The position numbers and the translations under genes were made by a program. Of a stretch of 33,225 nucleotides of DNA, positions 27,314 to 33,225 are shown in pieces. Position 1 is the stretch's first letter, and each line of letters starts with the position of its first letter. The notes under the pieces are model-generated. The model had not been told where the DNA came from. It worked only from the letters and a program-made list of their open reading frames with translations, and did no database searches. Origin of the DNA: an uncultured Roseobacter sp. (GTDB taxonomy: Bacteria > Pseudomonadota > Alphaproteobacteria > Rhodobacterales > Rhodobacteraceae). Location of the stretch: assembly GCA_913054455.1 (NCBI GenBank), contig CAJXIL010000026.1, positions 1-33,225 of the forward strand, written 5' to 3'.

Positions 27314-28327
27314 TTAACCTTCCGCTATGGCCTTAAAGGCCCGCCCAGCGGATTCAAAATTGCGGGTCAGGGGTGCGGTCAGTTTTGACTGCGCCGAAAA
27401 ATAGGCGCCAACCCGGCAGAGCTGGCGGGCATAATCCGGGTGCACGCCCGCATCATCATATTTGATCACCCGCGACTTGCTCAGCCAGCCGCGTTTCTTC
27501 ACCTCTTTCTGGATCAGCTTCAGCCGCTGCACCGCATGCAGGCTGGTATAGACCGACAGGTAACCCAAATAGTCGGCAATGTCATATCCGGCCCCGTGAT
27601 CAAAGGTATCGATCATCACATCGGCCATCTTGTCCGGGGCCACCGGCCAGGTCTCGTCAGCGATAAGCCAGGCGAAATCCTCCCCCCCGTGGCGCAGGCC
27701 CGCATATTCAAAATCAAACCAGCGCACAAAGCCATCGTCGCCAATGGCCGCATTGCCCGCCCGGCAGTCCCATTTCAGAAATTGCCGCCCTGGCTGGTCC
27801 ATACGCTCGGCAACCGCAACAAAATCAAACTCCTTTGGGATCCCCATGGAATAGGCCTGCAAAGCCTCCACCGATCCGACCAGATTGATGATCCAGTCCC
27901 GGTTGGAACCCAGATGCGGCAGCATCTCGGCCAGATCGGTCTGGCGCGCGGCGGCGTGAATGCGGAAAATCGCCGCGCAGGCCTCGGCCGCCAGCTCGAC
28001 CTGATCCCCACTGTCATGTTCCAGCACCTCGCGACTCAGCCGGGTCTCGCCGGTATCGGACTGGAACAAGACATCGTCATTGACCCCAAGAACACGCGGG
28101 ATATCGTCACAATGAGGCCCGAGCTTTTCTAGCACATAGGCCTCCAGATGGGTGCGGCGGAAATTCTCACGCAGGGTGGCAATCGCCGTATCGTCGCCAA
28201 AATGCAATCGCATTGATGAGCGGGACTTGCCGCCAGGCGTGGTGATCTGGTCCGGGACTTCACCCAGGGTCTCTTGTGCCTTTGCGACAATATAGGCCGC
28301 GCGCTGATCAAAGCTTCCATCCGCCAT
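27314..28327 (-). CDS. APH/choline-kinase-like phosphotransferase family protein
   Basis: A 337-residue protein with the aminoglycoside phosphotransferase/protein-kinase-like fold. Brenner's motif HGDxxxxN is here KWDCRAGN (Asp187 and Asn192, His replaced by Lys185), and the metal-binding DFE-type motif is WFDFEYAG (Asp205). The N-lobe includes SRSSMRLHFGDDTAIATLRE. Small-molecule kinases and uncharacterised phosphotransferases share this pattern; the substrate is unknown. ATG 28327 is chosen because of the strong GGGAGAGGG site seven bases upstream; a reading from TTG 28405 has no comparable site. It is convergent with the acyl-CoA dehydrogenase, 14 bases apart. Confidence 0.82.
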   Translation of the reverse strand: MADGSFDQRAAYIVAKAQETLGEVPDQITTPGGKSRSSMRLHFGDDTAIATLRENFRRTHLEAYVLEKLGPHCDDIPRVLGVNDDVLFQSDTGETRLSREVLEHDSGDQVELAAEACAAIFRIHAAARQTDLAEMLPHLGSNRDWIINLVGSVEALQAYSMGIPKEFDFVAVAERMDQPGRQFLKWDCRAGNAAIGDDGFVRWFDFEYAGLRHGGEDFAWLIADETWPVAPDKMADVMIDTFDHGAGYDIADYLGYLSVYTSLHAVQRLKLIQKEVKKRGWLSKSRVIKYDDAGVHPDYARQLCRVGAYFSAQSKLTAPLTRNFESAGRAFKAIAEG

Positions 28328-28694
28328 CGGGTCACCCTCTCCCTGGCCCAGGGCGGCCTGCGCACCGAGCATCTCTGGTAACACCTTAGGTGTAAAAGAT
28401 GGCAATTTTCAGGAAACATAGCGCCCCCTTCTGGGACGTGTCATGGCACAGAGGGTTCCATATGCGCTCAGCCGACTGCGTCGGAGTGAGTCGGGAATGG
28501 CCTTCGTAGCAAAGACAAGAACAGTCCAATGCCCCAGCCAGGATTTGTTTCTGAAATACAGGTGAAATAAATCAAATTTGTCCAAAATACGGCAAAAATT
28601 TTGCTCAAATGCACCACCACCTTAATTTGCCCAGGTGCGTTTGCCGCGTGAGTTCCACTGCGGCCGCGGAGGACATTTTTAAGAGGTGTTTAGT
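28328..28694. other. 367-bp divergent intergenic region
   Basis: Separates the phosphotransferase (-) from the repeat protein gene (+). Apart from the 13-bp palindrome it has an AT-rich patch (about 28555-28605) that probably contains the promoter of the repeat protein gene, and AAGAGG at 28681-28686 as its ribosome site. No RNA gene or further protein is seen. Confidence 0.45.
28381..28393. promoter_or_regulatory. Perfect 13-bp palindrome upstream of the phosphotransferase
   Basis: ACACCT-T-AGGTGT is a perfect dyad with one central base. If the phosphotransferase starts at ATG 28327 it lies 54 bases upstream, a sensible operator position; if the TTG 28405 start were used it would fall inside the coding region. 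The binding factor is unknown. Confidence 0.35.
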
Positions 28695-29984
28695 ATGAGC
28701 TGGGGACATTTTTCTGGTTGGGGCGGTGGACGCTCGGCATGGGGCGGCAAAGGCGCTTGCCAAAGCAACAGCTACCACGACGGTGGCGTGCGCGATAGCG
28801 GCTTTGATCGCTGGTATAGCGACAAGCTTTCGAACCACTTCGGTGGCCGCGGCAGCCACAAGCACTGGCAGCGGGACGAAGACGAGCATGGGTCAGGCAC
28901 AGGCGGTTCTGGAACCGGCGGAAGCCATGGCGGACGGGATCACGGCGGCAAGAGTAAGTGGTGGAACCACCGCGACGACGATGAAAACAACGGCAGCGGC
29001 ACAGCTGGTTCGGGCACAGGCGGCTCCGGAACTGGTGGCTCTGGTAAAGAGGGCTGTGGATCCGGCGGCGGACGCGGCGGCCATGGTCGTTGGGGCAAAA
29101 AGAAGTGGTGGCAGGATCGCGACGAAGACGAGAACGGCTCTGGCACTGGTGGCTCTGGAACGGGTGGTTCTGGAACGGGTGGATCCGGCACAGGTGGCAC
29201 TGGCACCGGTGGAACAGGAACTGGCGGCACAACAGGTGGTGCAGGCTCAGGTGGAACTGGGGACACCGGCGGTGGCGACACGGGTGGCGATGACAAAACC
29301 ACCCTCAGCTTTGAAATTGGCGGCAATGGCGACCCAAGTGTCACCGTCGAAGTGACCCAAACACCGCAAGGCCAGCTCTTTATCAATCTGCAGCCAACCT
29401 CTTATGACGGTGAAGTGGCCGATATCGACGGTATCTTCTTCAACATGAGCGACGATGCCACGGTGGATGGTCTGAACTTCCACCCATCCGTGAATGGTTT
29501 GCCAGTGACAGGACAGGCCGCAGAGGCCAATTCCGTCAACGCGCTGGATACAGGCACTACGGTTCCTGAAAACTTTGACGGCATGGTGCAATTCGGGCGC
29601 GTAAACGACAGTACAGACGGTGAGGTCAACTCGGCCAATTTCACCCTTTGGTCCGATGACGGGCTGACGCTGGATGACATCGACCTCAGCTCAATGTCCC
29701 TGGTTGTCACCACCCCAGAGGGCGGCCAAGAAGTGCTGAACGGCGGCTACGACCCGGCGGCGGCGGCCTCGGACAGCAGCAGCTATGCCAATGGCGGTGT
29801 GTCCGACGCAGGGCTGGATGCCTGGTACGCAGCCAATACCGCCCCAACGGGCGCATCTGACACCGGTGAAGAGGACGAAACTCCAGGCACCGAGGCGATC
29901 ATGGCGCTGATGAACCAGCCCGTCGAAGATCCCACTGAGGACTGTGAAGAGGACGAAGCAGTGGAAGCCGACTGCCTAGTTTAG
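28695..29984 (+). CDS. Gly/Ser/Thr-repeat acidic protein with duplicated SYxxGGVxDxGxDxWY box
   Basis: A 429-residue protein of unknown function. The N-terminus (1-45) is Gly/Trp-rich and contains SY..GGVRDSGFDRWY at residues 26-41. Residues about 46-205 are low complexity: three blocks start with an Arg-Asp/Glu run (Arg60, Arg93, Arg142), two of them after Lys-Trp-Trp, and continue into GSGTGGS repeats. A beta-rich domain (about 206-350) has VADIDGIFFNMSDDATVDGL and ends in SLVVTTPEGG. The box recurs at 363-378 as SY..GGVSDAGLDAWY, before an acidic tail. There is no N-terminal signal peptide, and no RTX GGxGxDxUx repeats. A surface or matrix role is a guess. ATG 28695 follows AAGAGG by 8 bases. 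A strong terminator follows the gene. Confidence 0.7.
   Translation: MSWGHFSGWGGGRSAWGGKGACQSNSYHDGGVRDSGFDRWYSDKLSNHFGGRGSHKHWQRDEDEHGSGTGGSGTGGSHGGRDHGGKSKWWNHRDDDENNGSGTAGSGTGGSGTGGSGKEGCGSGGGRGGHGRWGKKKWWQDRDEDENGSGTGGSGTGGSGTGGSGTGGTGTGGTGTGGTTGGAGSGGTGDTGGGDTGGDDKTTLSFEIGGNGDPSVTVEVTQTPQGQLFINLQPTSYDGEVADIDGIFFNMSDDATVDGLNFHPSVNGLPVTGQAAEANSVNALDTGTTVPENFDGMVQFGRVNDSTDGEVNSANFTLWSDDGLTLDDIDLSSMSLVVTTPEGGQEVLNGGYDPAAAASDSSSYANGGVSDAGLDAWYAANTAPTGASDTGEEDETPGTEAIMALMNQPVEDPTEDCEEDEAVEADCLV
28872..29292 (+). repeat. In-frame GSGTGGS-coding repeat tract
   Basis: Within the repeat protein gene, degenerate 15- to 18-base units coding for GSGTGGS or GTGGT recur. Groups begin at 28872, 28971 and 29118, each opened by an Arg-Asp/Glu run; the last group runs longest. 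Synonymous changes between units (for example GGC/GGT/GGA and TCT/TCC/TCA) show they have diverged at the third base, so they are retained for protein sequence and not only as fresh slippage products. Confidence 0.7.
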
Positions 29985-30018
29985 CTAGTTTAGCGCCTAA
30001 CAGGACCATATCACTGAC

Positions 30019-30046
30019 AAAGGGGGCGCATCACTGCGCCCCCTTT
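30019..30046. terminator. Strong hairpin terminator, 12-bp perfect stem
   Basis: AAAGGGGGCGCA and TGCGCCCCCTTT pair perfectly around a TCAC loop. With its A-run on one side and T-run on the other it can act in both directions, ending both the repeat protein transcript (+, stop at 29984) and the thioesterase transcript (-, stop at 30073). Confidence 0.85.
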
Positions 30047-30072
30047 GCTATTGTGCGAAATCAAGAGGGCGC

Positions 30073-30582
30073 TCAGCCCCGGCGAATGCCGAGCTTGGCC
30101 CCCAGCCGTTTGGGACGCGCGAGCGTGGCGTGATCCGCCTGCAACCGCGCCAAACGCGTCTGCAACCAGTCGGGAAACACAGCCGAACGTTTGGTGGTCA
30201 GGTCAACATGCATCGCCAGGACCTCCTGGGTAGCGCAGACCTGACCGTCCAACAGAATTTCTGACCAAAAATGCAGCCGCTTTGTATCGTGATCAATGAG
30301 CTGAAAACTAACCGAGAAGACCTGCCCCAGCCGCAGTTCCTGCAGGAACTGCATATTCGACTGCAATACAAACATACCCTGGGCAGCGGCGCGCACATAG
30401 GCCTCGCCATTACCTATGTGGTCATCAAACATCTGATCAATCGCATTATCGAAGGCCAGACCATAATAGGCCACGTTCATATGGCCATTGTAGTCGATCC
30501 ACTCTGGCAGAACTGATCTGTCTGTAACCACGATAGGTGTTGGGTAAGGGCCATCATGCCCCTGTGTGGGTTGTGTTGTCAT
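30073..30582 (-). CDS. Hot-dog fold acyl-CoA thioesterase (4HBT family)
   Basis: A 169-residue thioesterase of the 4-hydroxybenzoyl-CoA/YbgC family that hydrolyses small acyl-CoAs. The signature DYNGHMNVAYYGLAFDNAID places Asp30, His34 and Asn36 at the catalytic helix. FSVSFQLIDHDTKRLHFW forms the central strand of the fold. Similar proteins are found with carnitine/betaine metabolism genes, but nothing nearby supports that here. The start is ATG 30582 (MTTQPTQG); reading further upstream to 30693 adds sequence with no family character. It follows the RNA methyltransferase on the same strand with a 153-base gap. Confidence 0.87.
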   Translation of the reverse strand: MTTQPTQGHDGPYPTPIVVTDRSVLPEWIDYNGHMNVAYYGLAFDNAIDQMFDDHIGNGEAYVRAAAQGMFVLQSNMQFLQELRLGQVFSVSFQLIDHDTKRLHFWSEILLDGQVCATQEVLAMHVDLTTKRSAVFPDWLQTRLARLQADHATLARPKRLGAKLGIRRG

Positions 30583-30735
30583 GGCTGTCCTGTCCCCTGT
30601 TACTCGGTCTGTACTGCGCAGTCTGTCCTCTGGCCCAGCATCCGGCAATCTGCCCGGTGCCAGGGCTACGGGTAAAGAAAACCCCCACGTCACAGTTTCA
30701 GAAGCCGTTGCGTTCCTTAAGCAAAAACCGCCCGG

Positions 30736-31866
30736 TCAGCTCAGAGGATTGGTCTTGAACAGGCGGATTTTCAGACCGCCATGAGCCACCGGCGCCCCCA
30801 GTGGCAGCAGCGGCAATCCCGTGGCCTTGGCCAGCCCGGTTTCGCTGGTGACAATGCCAACCCGCCAGCCAGAAAAACGCTCCATTAAGGTCTTGCCCAG
30901 CGCACCGTATAGGGCAAAGAGCAGTTTCTTATTGCCGATCCGCGCCCCGTAGGGTGGGTTGACGATCACCAAACCCGGCTTCGCGCCCTCCGGTGGCGTC
31001 AGATCACTGACCGCGTGATGGCTGAACTCTGTATAATCGGCCACCCCCGCGCGTTCTGCGTTAGCTGTGGCCATCTCAACCGCGCCAGCGTTGCGGTCAG
31101 AGCCGTAGAACTGCAATGCCGTGATATCGACCTGCTGCGGGGTGAGCTCTGCCTTCAGTGCCGCATAGGCATCAGCATCAAAACTCGCCATCTGCTCAAA
31201 GGCAAAGCTGCGGCTACGTCCCGGCACCAGCCCCAAGGCAATTTCAGCGGCCTCAATCACAAAGGTGCCAGAGCCGCACATAGGGTCCACCACCGGCTCC
31301 GCCCCGTCATAACCACAGTCGCGCAAGAACAGGGCCGCCAGGTTTTCGCGCATCGGCGCCTTACCAACGGCAGATTTGTGGCCACGCTTGTGCAGACCTT
31401 CGCCGGAAGTGTCGACGCTGAACTGGCACATATTGTCGTCTATCCGAAGTTTCAGCGTCAGCGCCGCCTCTTTTGACACCGTCGCGCCAAAGCTCTCCAC
31501 CAGCGCTTTTTCCACCCGTTGCGTGGCAGCTCCGGCGTGGTAAATCTTGGATTTCTTGTTGGTGGTGACCTCTACCTTGATTGGAACGTCCTTGCGCAGT
31601 ACCTCACCCCAGGGAAACTTGCGCGCGCGCTTGTCTAACTGGGCGAGGTGAAAGGCGCGGAACTCTCCAATACGTGCCAACACCCGCGCGGCGCCGCGCA
31701 GACACAGGTTAGCGCGCCAGACCTCACGCCAATCCCCTTGGACGGTGACGCCACCAGGCACCGATTTGGCCGCAGCAAACCCCGCCTCGCGGGCCTCAGC
31801 CAGCAGCGCCGTTTCCAGTCCGGGGGCTGCGGTCAGGAAAATCTCAAATGTATCTGTATCGCTCAT
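30736..31866 (-). CDS. THUMP-domain class I SAM-dependent RNA methyltransferase (RlmL/YpsC group)
   Basis: A 376-residue enzyme that probably makes N2-methylguanosine in 23S rRNA. The N-terminal ferredoxin-like and THUMP region (about 1-155, with FEIFLTAAPGLE and CLRGAARVLARI) binds RNA. The Rossmann methyltransferase domain has VVDPMCGSGTFVIEAA for SAM binding and VIVNPPYGARIG, the NPPY catalytic motif of N-methyltransferases. The length fits the N-terminal half of E. coli RlmL and stand-alone YpsC proteins. Older annotation calls such proteins N6-adenine-specific DNA methylases. It looks like ordinary housekeeping and is unrelated to the biosynthetic locus. Confidence 0.9.
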   Translation of the reverse strand: MSDTDTFEIFLTAAPGLETALLAEAREAGFAAAKSVPGGVTVQGDWREVWRANLCLRGAARVLARIGEFRAFHLAQLDKRARKFPWGEVLRKDVPIKVEVTTNKKSKIYHAGAATQRVEKALVESFGATVSKEAALTLKLRIDDNMCQFSVDTSGEGLHKRGHKSAVGKAPMRENLAALFLRDCGYDGAEPVVDPMCGSGTFVIEAAEIALGLVPGRSRSFAFEQMASFDADAYAALKAELTPQQVDITALQFYGSDRNAGAVEMATANAERAGVADYTEFSHHAVSDLTPPEGAKPGLVIVNPPYGARIGNKKLLFALYGALGKTLMERFSGWRVGIVTSETGLAKATGLPLLPLGAPVAHGGLKIRLFKTNPLS

Positions 31867-32026
31867 GGGGCTCTCTTACCCCGCTTTGCTGCTCTGGGCG
31901 ATGGCTATTTTATTGGCGCGCCGCTATGCCACCTTAGCCAGATGTCCCACGTCATCGCTTTAGCTGCGATTCGGAGCGACAAGAAAAAATCGCTGCCCGA
32001 TCCGGTGGAAAGGCATGCATACCGGC

Positions 32027-32746
32027 TCACATGCGCTGATACAAAACGTCTCCATGACGCGGAACCAACGCATACCAATGCGATATCAGTTTGAAACCAT
32101 GATCGCGGAAATGCGGATCCAGCTGTGAGAACTGCGCCCCCCCCTCATACATGGGAACGCGGCTGACTTCACATTTGCACAGGTGGAACTGCTGCAGGAT
32201 TTCGTCCAACCCTTGCAAGACAGAAAATTCGTGCCCTTGAACATCCAAGACCAGCATGGCACGGCGCGCTTGTGTGAGATCCACCCCGTGCGCGGCAAGA
32301 ATATCGGGGAGCGAACGCGTCTGCATCGCCATAACTTCCCCTGTTTCGCGGCTATTTGGAAAGCGCGCTTTATACGTCTCGGTGGCTGGATAGACCGACG
32401 AAGACGCGCCGTCATTGTTGAACCGATGAAACTCTAACTCCTGCCCACCCGCAGCAGAAACCAAAGCGCATTCCGTCAAATGGCGGGTGTTGCTTTTGCG
32501 TTTAGCGAGCACATCACAAAGCTTGCTGTAGGTCGTTGGATCTGCCTCGACCCAGAGAACCGTCTCTGCTCCGTATTGCTCGTAAACATCAGCATCCTCA
32601 GCCCAATGTGCACCGACATGGACGATGAGATCAACCGGAGCAAGTTGCTGCATTTTCAACTCGTAACGCGAGGCGCGGAAATATTTTCGCAAAGACTTGG
32701 GGACAAGTTTTTTGGCCCCTTTTTCGATTAACTTCAACACATCCAT
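32027..32746 (-). CDS. FkbM family methyltransferase
   Basis: A 239-residue SAM-dependent methyltransferase of the FkbM family, which O-methylates sugars, polyketides or other small molecules. DLIVHVGAHWAEDADVYEQY holds the SAM-binding loop, VLWVEADP the ribose-binding acidic residue, and AMLVLDVQGHEFSVLQGL the family-typical third block. Many FkbM proteins sit in EPS or LPS loci, and this one lies about 9 kb from the EPS genes, so glycan methylation is possible but not shown. ATG 32746 starts MDVLKLIEKGAKKLVPKSL, a basic amphipathic lead. Confidence 0.9.
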   Translation of the reverse strand: MDVLKLIEKGAKKLVPKSLRKYFRASRYELKMQQLAPVDLIVHVGAHWAEDADVYEQYGAETVLWVEADPTTYSKLCDVLAKRKSNTRHLTECALVSAAGGQELEFHRFNNDGASSSVYPATETYKARFPNSRETGEVMAMQTRSLPDILAAHGVDLTQARRAMLVLDVQGHEFSVLQGLDEILQQFHLCKCEVSRVPMYEGGAQFSQLDPHFRDHGFKLISHWYALVPRHGDVLYQRM

Positions 32747-32801
32747 CGTCTTATCCCTTGGCCTGCAAACACAGCTCTAACCGCGCGCTCCACTTGTCAA
32801 A

Positions 32802-32817
32802 CCCCTCGGCGGAGGGG
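32802..32817. other. Perfect 6-bp-stem hairpin upstream of FkbM gene
   Basis: CCCCTC-GGCG-GAGGGG. On the minus strand it is followed directly by TTTGACA, so a TTGACA hexamer (32795-32800) lies next to it and could be the -35 element for the FkbM gene, although no good -10 follows. It could instead be a weak terminator. Confidence 0.35.
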
Positions 32818-33121
32818 CTTATATTTGTATCTGTCGAATGGGCGCTTAGCGGAACGGGGCCCCCAACGTTTGCCACCATAGCGAACGGCCTGTTCTCGCC
32901 CTTTTTACATGATCAGCCCTATGTGCCAAGTCCGTAAATCCCTGTTCCGTTTGAGCAAAAACGGTCGCGTATCCCCGGCGATGCCGCAGAGAACAAATTG
33001 GCCACCGCCACCGCCCGCTCCCCAGGGCAAACCGTCAAACTGACCCAGACCTGAGTCGAAACGGGACACGGGGTTCAAAAATTAGACAGAAATAATATTT
33101 TAATTTCAATATGTTGAGCTT

Positions 33122-33139
33122 AAACTAAATATTTAGTTT
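33122..33139. promoter_or_regulatory. 18-bp perfect AT-rich palindrome
   Basis: AAACTAAATATTTAGTTT is identical to its reverse complement over all 18 bases. It lies about 75 bases before the ribosome site at the window end and overlaps a TTGACA hexamer by two bases, so it may be an operator for a dimeric regulator at the promoter of the next gene. Confidence 0.5.
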
Positions 33140-33213
33140 GACAACTGCCGCATCGATATGAAAGCTAAAAGCCAGTCAGATGCGAGAGAGCGTAGCTGGC
33201 CTTACAGACTTTT

Positions 33214-33220
33214 AGGGAGG
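33214..33220 (+). promoter_or_regulatory. Ribosome binding site of a gene starting beyond the window
   Basis: AGGGAGG followed by AAAAA to the last base. It is a near-perfect Shine-Dalgarno sequence with no start codon left in the window, so translation presumably begins just past base 33225. Confidence 0.55.
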
Positions 33221-33225
33221 AAAAA

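Larger units (their letters stand above)
32747..33225. other. 479-bp terminal intergenic region
   Basis: No protein or RNA gene is supported. It contains the hairpin at 32802-32817, an AT-rich stretch (about 33078-33140) with an 18-bp perfect palindrome, a TTGACA abutting that palindrome (33138-33143), and a ribosome site at the last bases. The layout is that of an upstream control region for a gene beginning just beyond the window. Confidence 0.55.

Noticed and set aside
27440-28132. Plus-strand open frame of 230 codons opposite the phosphotransferase
   Set aside because: It is a shadow of the minus-strand gene, with His/Arg/Pro-rich composition and no recognisable motif.
28872-29292. CRISPR-like or satellite repeat
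   Set aside because: The units are in-frame, variable at third codon positions and part of a single coding sequence; there are no unique spacers.
28695-29984. RTX toxin or adhesin
   Set aside because: Despite the high Gly content, the calcium-binding nonapeptide GGxGxDxUx is absent.

Overview
The window is GC-rich and densely coded. The protein families, the RlmL-type, FkbM and TIGR03084 relatives and the exopolysaccharide (EPS) gene set point to a marine alphaproteobacterium of the Rhodobacteraceae (Roseobacter group). This is an inference from protein character; no marker RNA is present.

Region 1 (24-17205, + strand) reads as one tightly coupled seven-gene operon. It encodes a type I polyketide synthase (KS-AT-KR-DH-ACP-TE), a GT2 glycosyltransferase, an NRPS initiation module, a Sfp/EntD-type phosphopantetheinyl transferase, two tandem SGNH-fold proteins (the second fused to a glycoside-hydrolase-like barrel) and another GT2 glycosyltransferase. 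The NRPS has the layout formyltransferase / condensation-like remnant / adenylation domain split by a luciferase-like monooxygenase / PCP. Five of the six junctions overlap and the sixth has a 3-bp gap. The NRPS has no thioesterase and the PKS has no loading module, so the simplest reading is that the NRPS primes the PKS with a formylated, possibly oxidised amino acid and the PKS thioesterase releases a very short product. The adenylation pocket, read by eye, is close to the glycine code.

Region 2 (17401-23862) is a Wzx/Wzy-type EPS module: a GT4 glycosyltransferase (-), a Wzx-like flippase (+), and a minus-strand unit of initiating sugar-phosphate transferase, CpsD/ExoP-like ATPase (without its Walker A lysine) and Wzz-like co-polymerase. 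No Wzy polymerase is visible. Together, regions 1 and 2 suggest an EPS or glycoconjugate locus carrying its own small NRPS-PKS assembly line. This is the strongest candidate here for an undescribed system.

Region 3 (24577-28327) is an acyl-CoA or detoxification neighbourhood: a TIGR03084/DinB-fold protein divergent from a TetR regulator and acyl-CoA dehydrogenase pair, with two dyads between them, then a convergent APH-fold phosphotransferase. Region 4 (28695-30046) is a Gly/Ser/Thr repeat protein with a duplicated SYxxGGVxDxGxDxWY box and a strong terminator. Region 5 (30073-32746, all -) holds an acyl-CoA thioesterase, a THUMP-domain RNA methyltransferase and an FkbM-family methyltransferase. 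The final 479 bases hold no gene but contain an 18-bp perfect palindrome and end on a ribosome binding site, so another gene probably starts just past the window edge.
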